A stretch of DNA of 64,000 nucleotides from Candidatus Lachnoclostridium pullistercoris. Lineage in GTDB: Bacteria; Bacillota; Clostridia; Lachnospirales; Lachnospiraceae. The notes below the pieces were generated by a model that saw nothing but the letters and a program-made list of their open reading frames with translations, did no database searches and had not been told where the DNA came from. The stretch covers positions 1-64,000 of the forward strand of contig DWWL01000040.1 in the NCBI GenBank assembly GCA_019119775.1, in the 5' to 3' direction. The stretch's first letter is position 1; each line of letters begins with the position of its first letter. This document shows positions 51,315-59,372 of this stretch, one piece after another. A program made the position numbers and the translations under genes.

Positions 51315-53138
51315 ATGGACAGGATGAGAGACGGGATCCTGATGGAGATTCAGGAAACAGTGGAGAGATACGCGGATATTATTTCAAAGGTAGCTTCTGT
51401 AGACGTGGAGGTGGTGGACAGGCGTCTGTTCCGGGTGGCCGGGACGGGAGTGTTCAGGGACCACGTCAACGAAGATATGTCAGATGCAGGGTACGCCTAC
51501 AGCCGCGTGCTGCGGACGGGGAAGCGTCAGATTGTCTACGAGCCGGGGAAGGATCCGGTGTGCAGCCGCTGTCCCCAGAGAGACAGCTGTGTGGAGGAGA
51601 TCGAGATCGCCATGCCGGTGCGGCTGGGCAGTGAGATCATCGGCGTCATCGGCCTGGTGGGCAGCTCGAAAAGCCAGAAGCAGATGATTCTGGAGAAGGA
51701 GACTCTGTATCTGGACCTGCTGGAGCAGATCTCCGGCTTCATCGCCGGGAAGGCGGCGGAGGTGGAGGAGACGAAGAGCCGGCTGGCCCTTTTGGGGGCC
51801 TTGGACCGGGCCATCAACCACATCGACCAGGGGGTGCTTCTGACGGGAAAGGACGGGATCGTGGCCATGGCCAACGATTACGCGAAGCGGCGCCTGAAGT
51901 CAGAGGACCCGGTGGGAAAACAGGCGGTGATCCGCCCCACCGGAGATATGATGAACCACAGGAAGGAGTACCGGCTGGCCCTGGAAAATAAGGAGCTGCA
52001 GGTATTGGGGGAGGTCTGTCCCCTGGCGGAGCCCACCAGGCAGTACGACAGCGTGTTCCTGTTTGAGGATACCAGGGATGTGCAGAAAAAATATTATGAG
52101 ATGACGGCCACGGTCCGGGCTCTCCGTGTGGACAATATCATCGGCAGCAGCCCGGTTATGAGAAGGCTGAAGGAAGACATTGCCAGAATCGCCGGCAGCA
52201 GCTCCACCGTGCTGATCACAGGGGAGAGCGGCACGGGAAAGGAGATGGTGGCTGCCGCCATCTGGGATCTGAGCGGGCGGAAAAAGAAGCGGTTTGTGGC
52301 CATCAACTGCGCCGCCATACCGGAGGCCCTGCTGGAGTCGGAGCTGTTCGGCTACGTCAAGGGAGCGTTTACAGGGGCGGATCCCAACGGGCGCATGGGA
52401 AAATTTGAGCTGGCGGACAAGGGAACCATTTTTCTGGACGAGATCGGGGACATGCCCCTGTATCTGCAGGCGAAGCTTTTGCGGGTACTGCAGGAGCGGA
52501 CCATCATCCGCATCGGTTCCAACCAGGTGATCCCCATCGACGTGCGGGTAATCGCCGCTACCAACAAGGATTTAAAGGAGATGATCCGGGAGAAAAAATT
52601 CCGGGAGGATCTGTACTACCGGCTGAACGTGATCCCTTTAAGGATCCCGCCGCTGCGGGAGCGGAAAGGGGATATTGAGGAGCTGACAGATTATTTTGCC
52701 GGGCATTACGCGGGACTTCTGGGAAAGCAGGTGCACCGGATCACAGAGGGAGCCAGGCAGAGGCTGGCCGCCTGCCCCTGGAGAGGAAATGTGAGAGAGC
52801 TGGAAAACGCCGTGGAATTTATGGTGAACATGATGGGGGAGGACGGCATTCTGGACGAGAGCACCCTGCCGGGAGATCTCTGGGAGGAGACGGAGGAAGA
52901 GAAGGGAGCGGCGTCCTGCGGGGACGGACAGACAGAGGATGTTCCGGAGAGAGAAGATGAGATCGTTCCCTTAAAGGAGCTGGAGCGGCGGGAGATCGAA
53001 AAGGCCGTTGAGATCTGCGGGGCTACCACGGAGGGAAAGAAGGCCGCCGCGGCCCGCCTGGGAATCAGCGTAGCCACTTTGTACCGGAAGCTGGAGCAGT
53101 TTTCTCAAACAGAAACCAGAACGGATTTCTCAAAATGA
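51315..53138 (+). CDS. sigma-54-dependent activator, YgeV-like
   Basis: A 607-residue enhancer-binding protein. An N-terminal GAF-like domain carries a C-x2-C-x5-C cluster (Cys83, 86, 92) that could bind a metal or Fe-S; E. coli YgeV has a similar cluster as far as I recall. A PAS domain (about 165-250) follows. The AAA+ domain (about 275-510) has Walker A G-E-S-G-T-G-K-E, the sigma-54 contact loop G-A-F-T-G-A (350-355) and F-L-D-E-I-G-D-M-P. A Fis-type HTH ends the protein (A-A-A-A-R-L-G-I-S-V-A-T-L-Y-R-K). Start ambiguous among GTG 51246, ATG 51315 and ATG 51324; the G-rich ribosome site favours 51315. It precedes its own palindromic sites and a -24/-12 promoter. Confidence 0.95.
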   Translation: MDRMRDGILMEIQETVERYADIISKVASVDVEVVDRRLFRVAGTGVFRDHVNEDMSDAGYAYSRVLRTGKRQIVYEPGKDPVCSRCPQRDSCVEEIEIAMPVRLGSEIIGVIGLVGSSKSQKQMILEKETLYLDLLEQISGFIAGKAAEVEETKSRLALLGALDRAINHIDQGVLLTGKDGIVAMANDYAKRRLKSEDPVGKQAVIRPTGDMMNHRKEYRLALENKELQVLGEVCPLAEPTRQYDSVFLFEDTRDVQKKYYEMTATVRALRVDNIIGSSPVMRRLKEDIARIAGSSSTVLITGESGTGKEMVAAAIWDLSGRKKKRFVAINCAAIPEALLESELFGYVKGAFTGADPNGRMGKFELADKGTIFLDEIGDMPLYLQAKLLRVLQERTIIRIGSNQVIPIDVRVIAATNKDLKEMIREKKFREDLYYRLNVIPLRIPPLRERKGDIEELTDYFAGHYAGLLGKQVHRITEGARQRLAACPWRGNVRELENAVEFMVNMMGEDGILDESTLPGDLWEETEEEKGAASCGDGQTEDVPEREDEIVPLKELERREIEKAVEICGATTEGKKAAAARLGISVATLYRKLEQFSQTETRTDFSK

Positions 53139-53180
53139 GAATCAATAATTCTCAAAATGATAAATTTCTCAAAATGAGAA
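53127..53180. promoter_or_regulatory. three palindromic enhancer (UAS) sites for the sigma-54 activator
   Basis: TTCTC-AAAAT-GAGAA occurs at 53127-53141 and 53166-53180 and, with one mismatch, at 53149-53163. The first copy includes the stop codon of the activator gene. They lie about 200-255 bases before the -24 box, a normal distance for enhancers acting by looping. A weaker TTCTC-N5-GAAAC at 53102-53116 may be a fourth. Confidence 0.85.
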
Positions 53181-53221
53181 TTAATAAAAAGCAGACCTGA
53201 CAGGAAAATGAGTCTTTGGCG

Positions 53222-53263
53222 AAGGAACGTCCGGCGGGATGTTCCGGCGGAGGCTCCTTTTTC
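53222..53263 (+). terminator. probable terminator after the sigma-54 activator gene
   Basis: An imperfect stem (AAGGA...TCCGG with CCGG...TCCTT) is followed by a T run. It separates the activator transcript from the sigma-54 promoter 120 bases downstream. The stem has several mismatches. Confidence 0.5.
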
Positions 53264-53382
53264 TGTTGTGCCGAAAAAAGTGTGGGAACCGGCGGTTTTC
53301 CTGGGTTTTTCGGCCGTTTCTTGTGATTTTGACCAGAAGGAAAGAAGAAAAAATACAAAAAACCGGCATTATTTTTAAAGGT

Positions 53383-53398
53383 TGGCACGGGGGTTGCT
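53383..53398 (+). promoter_or_regulatory. sigma-54 promoter (-24/-12)
   Basis: TGGCAC-GGGGG-TTGCT matches the RpoN consensus TGGCAC-N5-TTGCW at every position. Transcription would begin near 53409-53410, leaving a 30-base leader with an AAAGGA ribosome site before the ammonia-lyase ATG. Confidence 0.93.
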
Positions 53399-53438
53399 CT
53401 ATATATGGGCAAAGAGATTTGAGAAAGGAACGAAGCAT

Positions 53439-54641
53439 ATGAGAGAATCTTTTAAGATGGTAAATCGGAAGCAGGATCGGAAGAAAGCCTGCAGATTTGA
53501 ATTTCTGAGCAGAGAAAAAGCAGAAGAGATACAGAATTTCCACAGGAGCTTCCCCATGTACGAGCCCACGCCGCTGGCCTGTCTGTCAGATACGGCGAAG
53601 GCCCTAGGACTGGGAGCTGTTTACGTAAAAGATGAGTCCTATCGGTTCGGCTTAAACGCGTTCAAGGTGCTGGGCGGATCCTACGCCATCGGCAGCTATC
53701 TGGCCGGACGCCTGGGAAAGACGGCGGGAGAGATGAGCTATCAGGATCTGATCTCCGACGAGACGAGAGAGAAGCTGGGGGATGTGACCTTTGTCACCGC
53801 CACGGACGGAAACCACGGAAGAGGAGTGGCCTGGACCGCCAGGCAGTTCCACCAGAAAGCGGTGGTCTACATGCCGAAGGGCAGCGCCGCGGAGCGGCTG
53901 GCCAATATTCAGGCGGAGGGAGCGGAGGCTTCTATCACTGATCTGAATTATGATGACGCCGTAAGGCTGGCCAACAGCCAGGCGGAGAAAAACGGCTGGG
54001 TGATGGTCCAGGACACTGCCTGGGAGGGATATGAGGACATCCCCACCTGGATCATGCAGGGGTATGGGACCATGGGGCTGGAGGCATTCAAGCAGCTTCC
54101 GGAAAAACCCACCCACATTTTCCTGCAGGCAGGCGTAGGCTCCATGGCCGGAGCGGTGGCCGGACTGTTCACCAATATTTATGGGAGCGAGCGGCCGGTG
54201 ATCACCATTGTGGAGCCAAACAAGGCGGACTGCCTGTACCGGACGGCGGAGGCAGACGACGGAACCCGCCATTTTGTGACGGGAGACATGGACACCATTA
54301 TGGCCGGTCTGGCCTGCGGGGAGCCCTGCAGCATCGGCTGGGAGGTTTTGAAGGAATGTGTGGACCATTTCATCTCCTGCCCGGACTACGCGGCGGCAGA
54401 AGGAATGAGAGTTCTGGGAAATCCCGCGGGAGCAGACAGAAAGGTGATCTCCGGCGAGAGCGGAGCGGCGGCGTTCGGCTGCGTGGCGGAGATTATGACC
54501 AACCCGGAACTGGCGGATATGAAAAAAGAGCTGGGACTGGATGAAACCTCCAGAGTGCTGTTTTTCAGCACAGAGGGAGACACGGATAAAGAAAATTACA
54601 GAGCGATCGTGTGGGATGGAAAATATCCCAGCACCAAATAA
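53439..54641 (+). CDS. dpaL: diaminopropionate ammonia-lyase (YgeX/DpaL)
   Basis: A 400-residue fold-type II PLP enzyme that converts D- or L-2,3-diaminopropionate to pyruvate and two ammonia. Family marks are the PLP lysine Lys76 in L-N-A-F-K-V-L-G-G-S, the catalytic Asp in A-T-D-G-N-H-G, A-G-V-G-S-M-A-G as the phosphate loop, G-E-P-C-S-I-G-W, and S-G-E-S-G-A-A in the C-terminal part. Length is as expected. The start at 53439 is set by AAAGGA and the sigma-54 promoter; an in-frame GTG upstream lies inside the promoter. It heads an operon with the YgeY hydrolase 14 bases on, as in the ygeWXYZ region of E. coli. Confidence 0.95.
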   Translation: MRESFKMVNRKQDRKKACRFEFLSREKAEEIQNFHRSFPMYEPTPLACLSDTAKALGLGAVYVKDESYRFGLNAFKVLGGSYAIGSYLAGRLGKTAGEMSYQDLISDETREKLGDVTFVTATDGNHGRGVAWTARQFHQKAVVYMPKGSAAERLANIQAEGAEASITDLNYDDAVRLANSQAEKNGWVMVQDTAWEGYEDIPTWIMQGYGTMGLEAFKQLPEKPTHIFLQAGVGSMAGAVAGLFTNIYGSERPVITIVEPNKADCLYRTAEADDGTRHFVTGDMDTIMAGLACGEPCSIGWEVLKECVDHFISCPDYAAAEGMRVLGNPAGADRKVISGESGAAAFGCVAEIMTNPELADMKKELGLDETSRVLFFSTEGDTDKENYRAIVWDGKYPSTK

Positions 54642-54655
54642 GGAGGAAAACAGAT

Positions 54656-55840
54656 ATGCTGACGAAAGAAAGAGAGAACCAGGTAATTGAGCTTTGCCAG
54701 AAACTGATCAGACAGAAGAGCTATTCCGGACAGGAGGACGGAGTGGCAGGAGTGCTGAAAGAAGAGCTCCCGAAGCTGGGATTTGACTCGGTGACGGTGG
54801 ATAAATACGGCAACGTGATCGGCTGCATCAAGGGAAAGCGGCCGGGAAAGAAGCTGCTGTTCGACGGACATATCGACACCGTTCCGGTGACGGACGAGAC
54901 GGAATGGCAGTATCCTCCTTTTGCCGCGGAGATCCATGACGGAAAGATCTACGGAAGAGGGACCAGCGATATGAAGGGGGCTGTGGCGGCATTTGTCAGC
55001 GCGGCGGCTAACTTTGCGGCTGATACGGACAAGGATTTTGCCGGAGAGCTCTACATCGCAGGAGTGGTGCACGAGGAGTGTTTTGAGGGCGTGGCAGCCA
55101 GAGAGATCAGCGCTGCTGTAAAACCGGACTATGTGGTCATCGGCGAGGCGTCCGCCCTGAATCTGAAAGTAGGCCAGAGAGGCCGCGGTGAGATCGTGGT
55201 GGAGACGTTCGGAAAGCCCTGCCATTCCGCCAACCCGGAGAAGGGAATCAACGCTGTTTACAAGATGGCAAAGGTGATCGAAGCCATCCGCACGCTGGAA
55301 CCCACCCACCATCCGGTGCTGGGGGACGGCATTCTGGAGCTGACGGACATCAAGTCTTCTCCTTATCCGGGAGCTTCTGTGGTGCCGGAGTACTGCCGCG
55401 CAACCTATGACAGACGGCTTTTAGTGGGCGAGACGAAGGAGAGCGTGCTGGAGCCCATCCAGAAGCTGATGGATCAGCTGATGGCGGAGGATCCCCAGCT
55501 GAAGGTAAAGGTTTCCTACGCGGTGGGCGAGGAGCTGTGCTACACCGGAAACCATATCCAGGGAGAGAGATTCTTCCCCGGCTGGCTCTACGATGAGAAG
55601 GAGGAGTTTGTGCAGGATGTGAAGAAAGAGCTGGAGGACATGGGGTATGCGCCGTCCATCACCCAGTACAATTTCTGCACCAACGGCAGCCATTACGCGG
55701 GAGAAGCGGGCATCAAGACCTTCGGCCTGGGACCGTCCCAGGAGAACCTGGCCCACACGGTAAATGAGTACATTGAGATCGATCAGCTCTCCAAGGTGAC
55801 AGATTGTTACTATGGAGTGATGAAGGCTCTGTTAAAGTAG
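54656..55840 (+). CDS. ygeY: YgeY-family M20 hydrolase
   Basis: A 394-residue M20 metallohydrolase of the YgeY ('selenium metabolism hydrolase') branch. It shows D-G-H-I-D-T-V-P, G-R-G-T-S-D-M-K-G, H-E-E-C-F-E-G, the C-H-S-A-N-P-E-K-G lid motif and E-N-L-A-H-T-V-N-E-Y. Members accompany diaminopropionate ammonia-lyase in gut bacteria and probably release diaminopropionate, or a related amino acid, from an acyl or carbamoyl precursor. AGGAGG sets the ATG at 54656. The tight spacing to dpaL and common sigma-54 promoter show one transcription unit. Confidence 0.92.
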   Translation: MLTKERENQVIELCQKLIRQKSYSGQEDGVAGVLKEELPKLGFDSVTVDKYGNVIGCIKGKRPGKKLLFDGHIDTVPVTDETEWQYPPFAAEIHDGKIYGRGTSDMKGAVAAFVSAAANFAADTDKDFAGELYIAGVVHEECFEGVAAREISAAVKPDYVVIGEASALNLKVGQRGRGEIVVETFGKPCHSANPEKGINAVYKMAKVIEAIRTLEPTHHPVLGDGILELTDIKSSPYPGASVVPEYCRATYDRRLLVGETKESVLEPIQKLMDQLMAEDPQLKVKVSYAVGEELCYTGNHIQGERFFPGWLYDEKEEFVQDVKKELEDMGYAPSITQYNFCTNGSHYAGEAGIKTFGLGPSQENLAHTVNEYIEIDQLSKVTDCYYGVMKALLK

Positions 55841-55920
55841 GGAGAACATGTAAGGGGAAACCGGCAGACACCCGTAAAGCGGTGCTGCCGGGATAACAAA
55901 AAGAAGAGGGGGATAAAAGA

Positions 55921-57399
55921 ATGAGCAATAAGCAGATGATCGCTCTGGGAATTATCTTTGTATATATGATCGCCACCATCGTACTGGGCCTGGCGGTTTC
56001 CAAAATAAAAGCGGCCAAGGCGGGAAAGCAGAGCAACGATGATTTCCTCATGGCGAGCAAGTCACTGGGCCCCGTGGTTCTGGCGGGAACCCTGTTCGCG
56101 GCCAACACCGGAGGCGCCAGCACCACCGGCATCGCGACCAACGTTTACACTTACGGCTTATCCGCCAGCTGGTATGTGATCGCGGCCGGAATCGGATTTG
56201 TGCTGGTATCCTTTATCGCGCCCTATTTCCGCAAGGCGCAGGCCAGCACAGTGCCGCAGATCATCGGAAAGAGATATGGGAAGGCATCCCACATTTTTAC
56301 GGCATTTACTTCCATCGCCGCTCTGTTTATGGCTACAGGAGCCCAGATCATCGCCACCGCGTCCATCATCAACGTAGTGACCGGGCTGAGCTTTAACATC
56401 GCGGCTGTGGTGATCACCATCGTCGTGATCATTTACACCATGGTAGGCGGCTTCCAGTCTGTGGCGGCGGCAAACCTGATGCACGTGCTGTTTATCACAG
56501 TGGGAATGACCATTGCCATGTTCATCATGGTGACGGGAAGCGATGTGGGCGGTTTCGGCGTCCTGTTTGAGAAGGCTGCAGCCATGACAGACGGAGCGGG
56601 AAACAGCCTGGATCTGCTCAGCATGACAAAGATCGGAGCGACCACCATCATCGGCTACATCGCTATGTATTTTATGACATTCCCCACAGGTCAGGAGATC
56701 GTTCAGACATTCTGCTCCGCAAAAGATGGAAAATCTGCCAAGCTGGGTTCTCTGATCGCCGGTGTGCTCTCCGCAGCCTACGCCATCGTTCCGGCGGTGA
56801 TCGGACTGATCGCTTACACCTGCATTGACGGCTACGCCGCAAACGGCGCCCAGACAAACGCCATGGCGGACGCTACCATGCGGTTTGCGCCGGCGGCTGT
56901 GGCAGGAATCGTGCTGGCAGCTGTCGTGGCGGCTACCATGAGCAGCGCCTCCGGAAATATGATCGGAACGGCCACCATGTTTACCAACGACGTGTTCCGC
57001 CCCTATATCAATCACGGAAAACAGGACGACCAGAAGGAGATCTGGATCTCCAGAGTGGTGATGGTGATCGTGGGAGCTGTGGGCCTGTTTGTGGCTTTGA
57101 CGGCCTCCAACATCATCAGCGTTATGATGGGAGCCTTCGCGCTGAGAAGTGCCGGCCCGTTCGCGGCATTTATCTGCGGCCTGTTCTGCAGGAACATCAC
57201 CCAGAGAGCCGGATTTATCTCCATCGTGGCAGGTACGGCTGTGGCAGCGTTCTGGATCTATGGACTGAACAGCCCCTGGGGTTTAAGCGCCATCGTTCCC
57301 GGCGGAATCGTGGCATTTGTGGTGATTTTTATCGCCTCCGCGCTGGATTTGAAGGCGGGAGCTGAGCCGGCGCCGCTCATCGAGTTCGAGGAGGATTAA
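55921..57399 (+). CDS. sodium:solute symporter (SSS family)
   Basis: A 492-residue Na+-coupled symporter with 13 predicted helices and the LeuT fold. S-N-D-D-F-L-M-A-S-K-S-L-G-P near residue 40 matches the family opening (x-D-x-F-L-A-G-R); T-G-G-A-S-T-T-G-I-A is the helix-1 break; T-M-V-G-G-F-Q-S-V and A-A-T-M-S-S-A-S-G-N are core motifs. The short cytosolic tail is acidic. It lies between ygeY and a D-aminoacylase gene in the sigma-54 operon, so its probable cargo is an N-acyl- or carbamoyl-amino acid that these two enzymes process. RBS GAGGGGG lies before the ATG at 55921. Confidence 0.9.
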   Translation: MSNKQMIALGIIFVYMIATIVLGLAVSKIKAAKAGKQSNDDFLMASKSLGPVVLAGTLFAANTGGASTTGIATNVYTYGLSASWYVIAAGIGFVLVSFIAPYFRKAQASTVPQIIGKRYGKASHIFTAFTSIAALFMATGAQIIATASIINVVTGLSFNIAAVVITIVVIIYTMVGGFQSVAAANLMHVLFITVGMTIAMFIMVTGSDVGGFGVLFEKAAAMTDGAGNSLDLLSMTKIGATTIIGYIAMYFMTFPTGQEIVQTFCSAKDGKSAKLGSLIAGVLSAAYAIVPAVIGLIAYTCIDGYAANGAQTNAMADATMRFAPAAVAGIVLAAVVAATMSSASGNMIGTATMFTNDVFRPYINHGKQDDQKEIWISRVVMVIVGAVGLFVALTASNIISVMMGAFALRSAGPFAAFICGLFCRNITQRAGFISIVAGTAVAAFWIYGLNSPWGLSAIVPGGIVAFVVIFIASALDLKAGAEPAPLIEFEED

Positions 57400-57406
57400 G
57401 AGAGGA

Positions 57407-57525
57407 ATGCCGGGCGCCGGGAGAGGCGCCCGGGAGAAGAAGAGAAAATGCCGGGGCCTGGGAAGGCGCCCGGGGAGAAGATATTGGAGACATAATGGAG
57501 ACGTGGGGCGCCCTGCGGGGCGCCG
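57407..57525 (+). repeat. three GC-rich hairpins between symporter and D-aminoacylase genes
   Basis: A 34-base unit at 57407-57440 recurs with few changes at 57448-57481; each contains a GGGCGCC...GGCGCCC-type stem. A third hairpin GGCGCCC-TGCG-GGGCGCC follows at 57508-57525, ending 20 bases before the next ATG. No T run. They may be mRNA-stability or processing elements that set the ratio of symporter to enzyme. Confidence 0.65.
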
Positions 57526-57545
57526 GAAAGGAAGGGAGCAGGTTT

Positions 57546-59150
57546 ATGAAGACATGGATTAAAGGCGGTACAATTGTTGACGGCACGGGAAAGCCGGGGT
57601 ATCAGGCGGATGTGCTGATCGAGGATGATAAGATCGTAAAGATCGGAAAAGCGGAGAACGAGGAAGGATGCCAGGTCATCGACGCCGCGGGACTGGTGGT
57701 GGCTCCGGGATTTATCGACACCCACAGCCACAGCGATCTGCAGATTCTGACAGACCCGGAAGTGCGGCCGAAGGTGATGCAGGGAATCACCACAGAGGTG
57801 CTGGGACAGGACGGAATTTCCATGGCTCCTCTGCCGAAGCAGTACATCAGCCCCTGGAGAAAGAACCTGGCCGGTCTGGACGGAGATTCCGACGAGATCA
57901 ACTGGGAGTATGAGACTACGGAAAATTATCTGAAGATGATTGAGGATGTGAAGCCGGGCTTAAACGAGTGCTATCTGGTTCCCCACGGAAACATCCGCAT
58001 GGAGGCCATGGGCCTGGAAAACCGCCTTCCCAACGAGGAAGAGCTGGAGAAGATGCGCCAGATCACCAGAAGAGAGATGGAGGCGGGGGCCATCGGTCTT
58101 TCCACCGGCCTGATCTACATGCCCTGCGCCTACTCCGAGTCTAAGGAGATCATCGAGATGTGCAAGATCGTGGCAGAATACGACGGGCGCTTCGTCATTC
58201 ATCAGAGGAGCGAGGCGGACACCATCCTGGATTCCATGGAGGAGGTCATCAAGATCGGCCGCGAGTCCGGCGTGAAGATTCATTATTCCCACTTTAAGGT
58301 CTGCGGCAAGAAGAACTGGGATAAGATCGACGGCGTGATCGAGCTGCTGGAGAAGGCTGAGGCGGAGGGAATCGACGTTTCCTTCGACCAGTATCCTTAC
58401 GTGGCCGGCAGCACCATGCTGGGCGTGATTCTGCCCCCGTGGGTGCATGACGGCGGCACGGACAAGGTGCTGGAGAGACTGGCGGACAAAGAGCTGCGGA
58501 AGAAGATGGTCTATGACATTGAGCACGGCATTCCGGGATGGGACAATTTCGTGGAATTTGCCGGCCTGGACAATATTTTCGTCACCAGCGTGAAGACAGA
58601 GAAAAATCAGGACGCGGTGGGCTTAAGCCTGACCCAGCTGGGCGAGCTGAGGGGAAAAGATCCCTACGACGCCACCTTCGACCTTCTCTACGAGGAGGAG
58701 AACGCAGTGGGAATGGTGGACTTTTACGGCACGGAGGAGCATGTAAAGCTCTTTATGAAGCGGCCGGAGATGAACGCCTGCACCGACGGCCTGTTAGGCG
58801 GCAAGCCCCATCCCAGAGTGTACGGCGCGTTCCCCAGGATCCTGGGAAAATATGTGCGTGAGGACAAGGCCCTGACTCTGGAGGAGGCTGTTTACAAGAT
58901 GACGAAGAAGCCGGCCACGGCTTTCCACATGACGGACCGGGGCGAGATCCGGGAAGGCGCTTACGCGGACATCACCATCTTTAACCCGGACACGGTGATC
59001 GACAAGGGAACCTTCACCGATCCCATCCAGTATCCGGAAGGAATCGAGTACGTGCTGATCAACGGCCAGGTGACGGTGAAAAACGGCGTGCACACCGGTG
59101 TGAGAAACGGCGTGGTGCTGAGAAAGAAAGGCACGGAAGTGGTAAAGTAA
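57546..59150 (+). CDS. N-acyl-D-amino-acid deacylase (D-aminoacylase)
   Basis: A 534-residue amidohydrolase-superfamily zinc enzyme of the D-aminoacylase branch. It shows I-K-G-G-T-I-V-D-G-T-G at the start, G-F-I-D-T-H-S-H-S-D (about 53-62) with two metal His residues, G-Q-D-G-I-S in place of the usual G-x-C-G, L-S-T-G-L-I-Y-M-P with the family signature, I-H-Q-R-S-E, Y-S-H-F-K, and C-T-D-G near 420 with the catalytic Asp. The metal-bridging Cys of the G-x-C-G motif seems replaced by Asp, as in some relatives. GGAAGGGAGC precedes the ATG at 57546. Last gene of the sigma-54 operon, ended by a strong terminator. Confidence 0.9.
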   Translation: MKTWIKGGTIVDGTGKPGYQADVLIEDDKIVKIGKAENEEGCQVIDAAGLVVAPGFIDTHSHSDLQILTDPEVRPKVMQGITTEVLGQDGISMAPLPKQYISPWRKNLAGLDGDSDEINWEYETTENYLKMIEDVKPGLNECYLVPHGNIRMEAMGLENRLPNEEELEKMRQITRREMEAGAIGLSTGLIYMPCAYSESKEIIEMCKIVAEYDGRFVIHQRSEADTILDSMEEVIKIGRESGVKIHYSHFKVCGKKNWDKIDGVIELLEKAEAEGIDVSFDQYPYVAGSTMLGVILPPWVHDGGTDKVLERLADKELRKKMVYDIEHGIPGWDNFVEFAGLDNIFVTSVKTEKNQDAVGLSLTQLGELRGKDPYDATFDLLYEEENAVGMVDFYGTEEHVKLFMKRPEMNACTDGLLGGKPHPRVYGAFPRILGKYVREDKALTLEEAVYKMTKKPATAFHMTDRGEIREGAYADITIFNPDTVIDKGTFTDPIQYPEGIEYVLINGQVTVKNGVHTGVRNGVVLRKKGTEVVK

Positions 59151-59171
59151 CAGATCTGCCATAATAAATAA

Positions 59172-59222
59172 AACAGCGGGGAGCGGCATCCTTTAAGAGG
59201 TGCCGCTCCCCGCTGCTTTTTT
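59172..59222 (+). terminator. terminator of the sigma-54 operon
   Basis: AGCGGGGAGCGGCA pairs with TGCCGCTCCCCGCT; the loop is short and six T follow. Very stable. Confidence 0.95.
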
Positions 59223-59303
59223 GCGGGAAAACCGGTTTCCCGGTCCGATGGAGCCCGTTCGGGAAATGGATTTCGGGAATTTATTTCCGAGGAGAGAAAT
59301 TTC

Positions 59304-59336
59304 TGGTATAATGAGCGAAAGCGAGCCTGCTTTCGC
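59304..59336 (+). promoter_or_regulatory. extended -10 promoter with palindrome at the start site, anSME gene
   Basis: CTGGTATAAT provides TGG plus perfect TATAAT (59307-59312); the -35 is poor. GCGAAAGC-N6-GCTTTCGC (59315-59336), a perfect inverted repeat, covers the predicted +1 (about 59319), so it may be an operator or form a 5' stem in the mRNA. Confidence 0.65.
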
Positions 59337-59372
59337 GGGACAAATATTTCAGAACCAGAGAGGATCATTGAT

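Noticed and set aside
51246-51315. GTG at 51246 as the start of the sigma-54 activator
   Set aside because: The added 23 residues are basic and Pro-rich without family similarity, and the codon lies only 17 bases past a terminator with no ribosome site.
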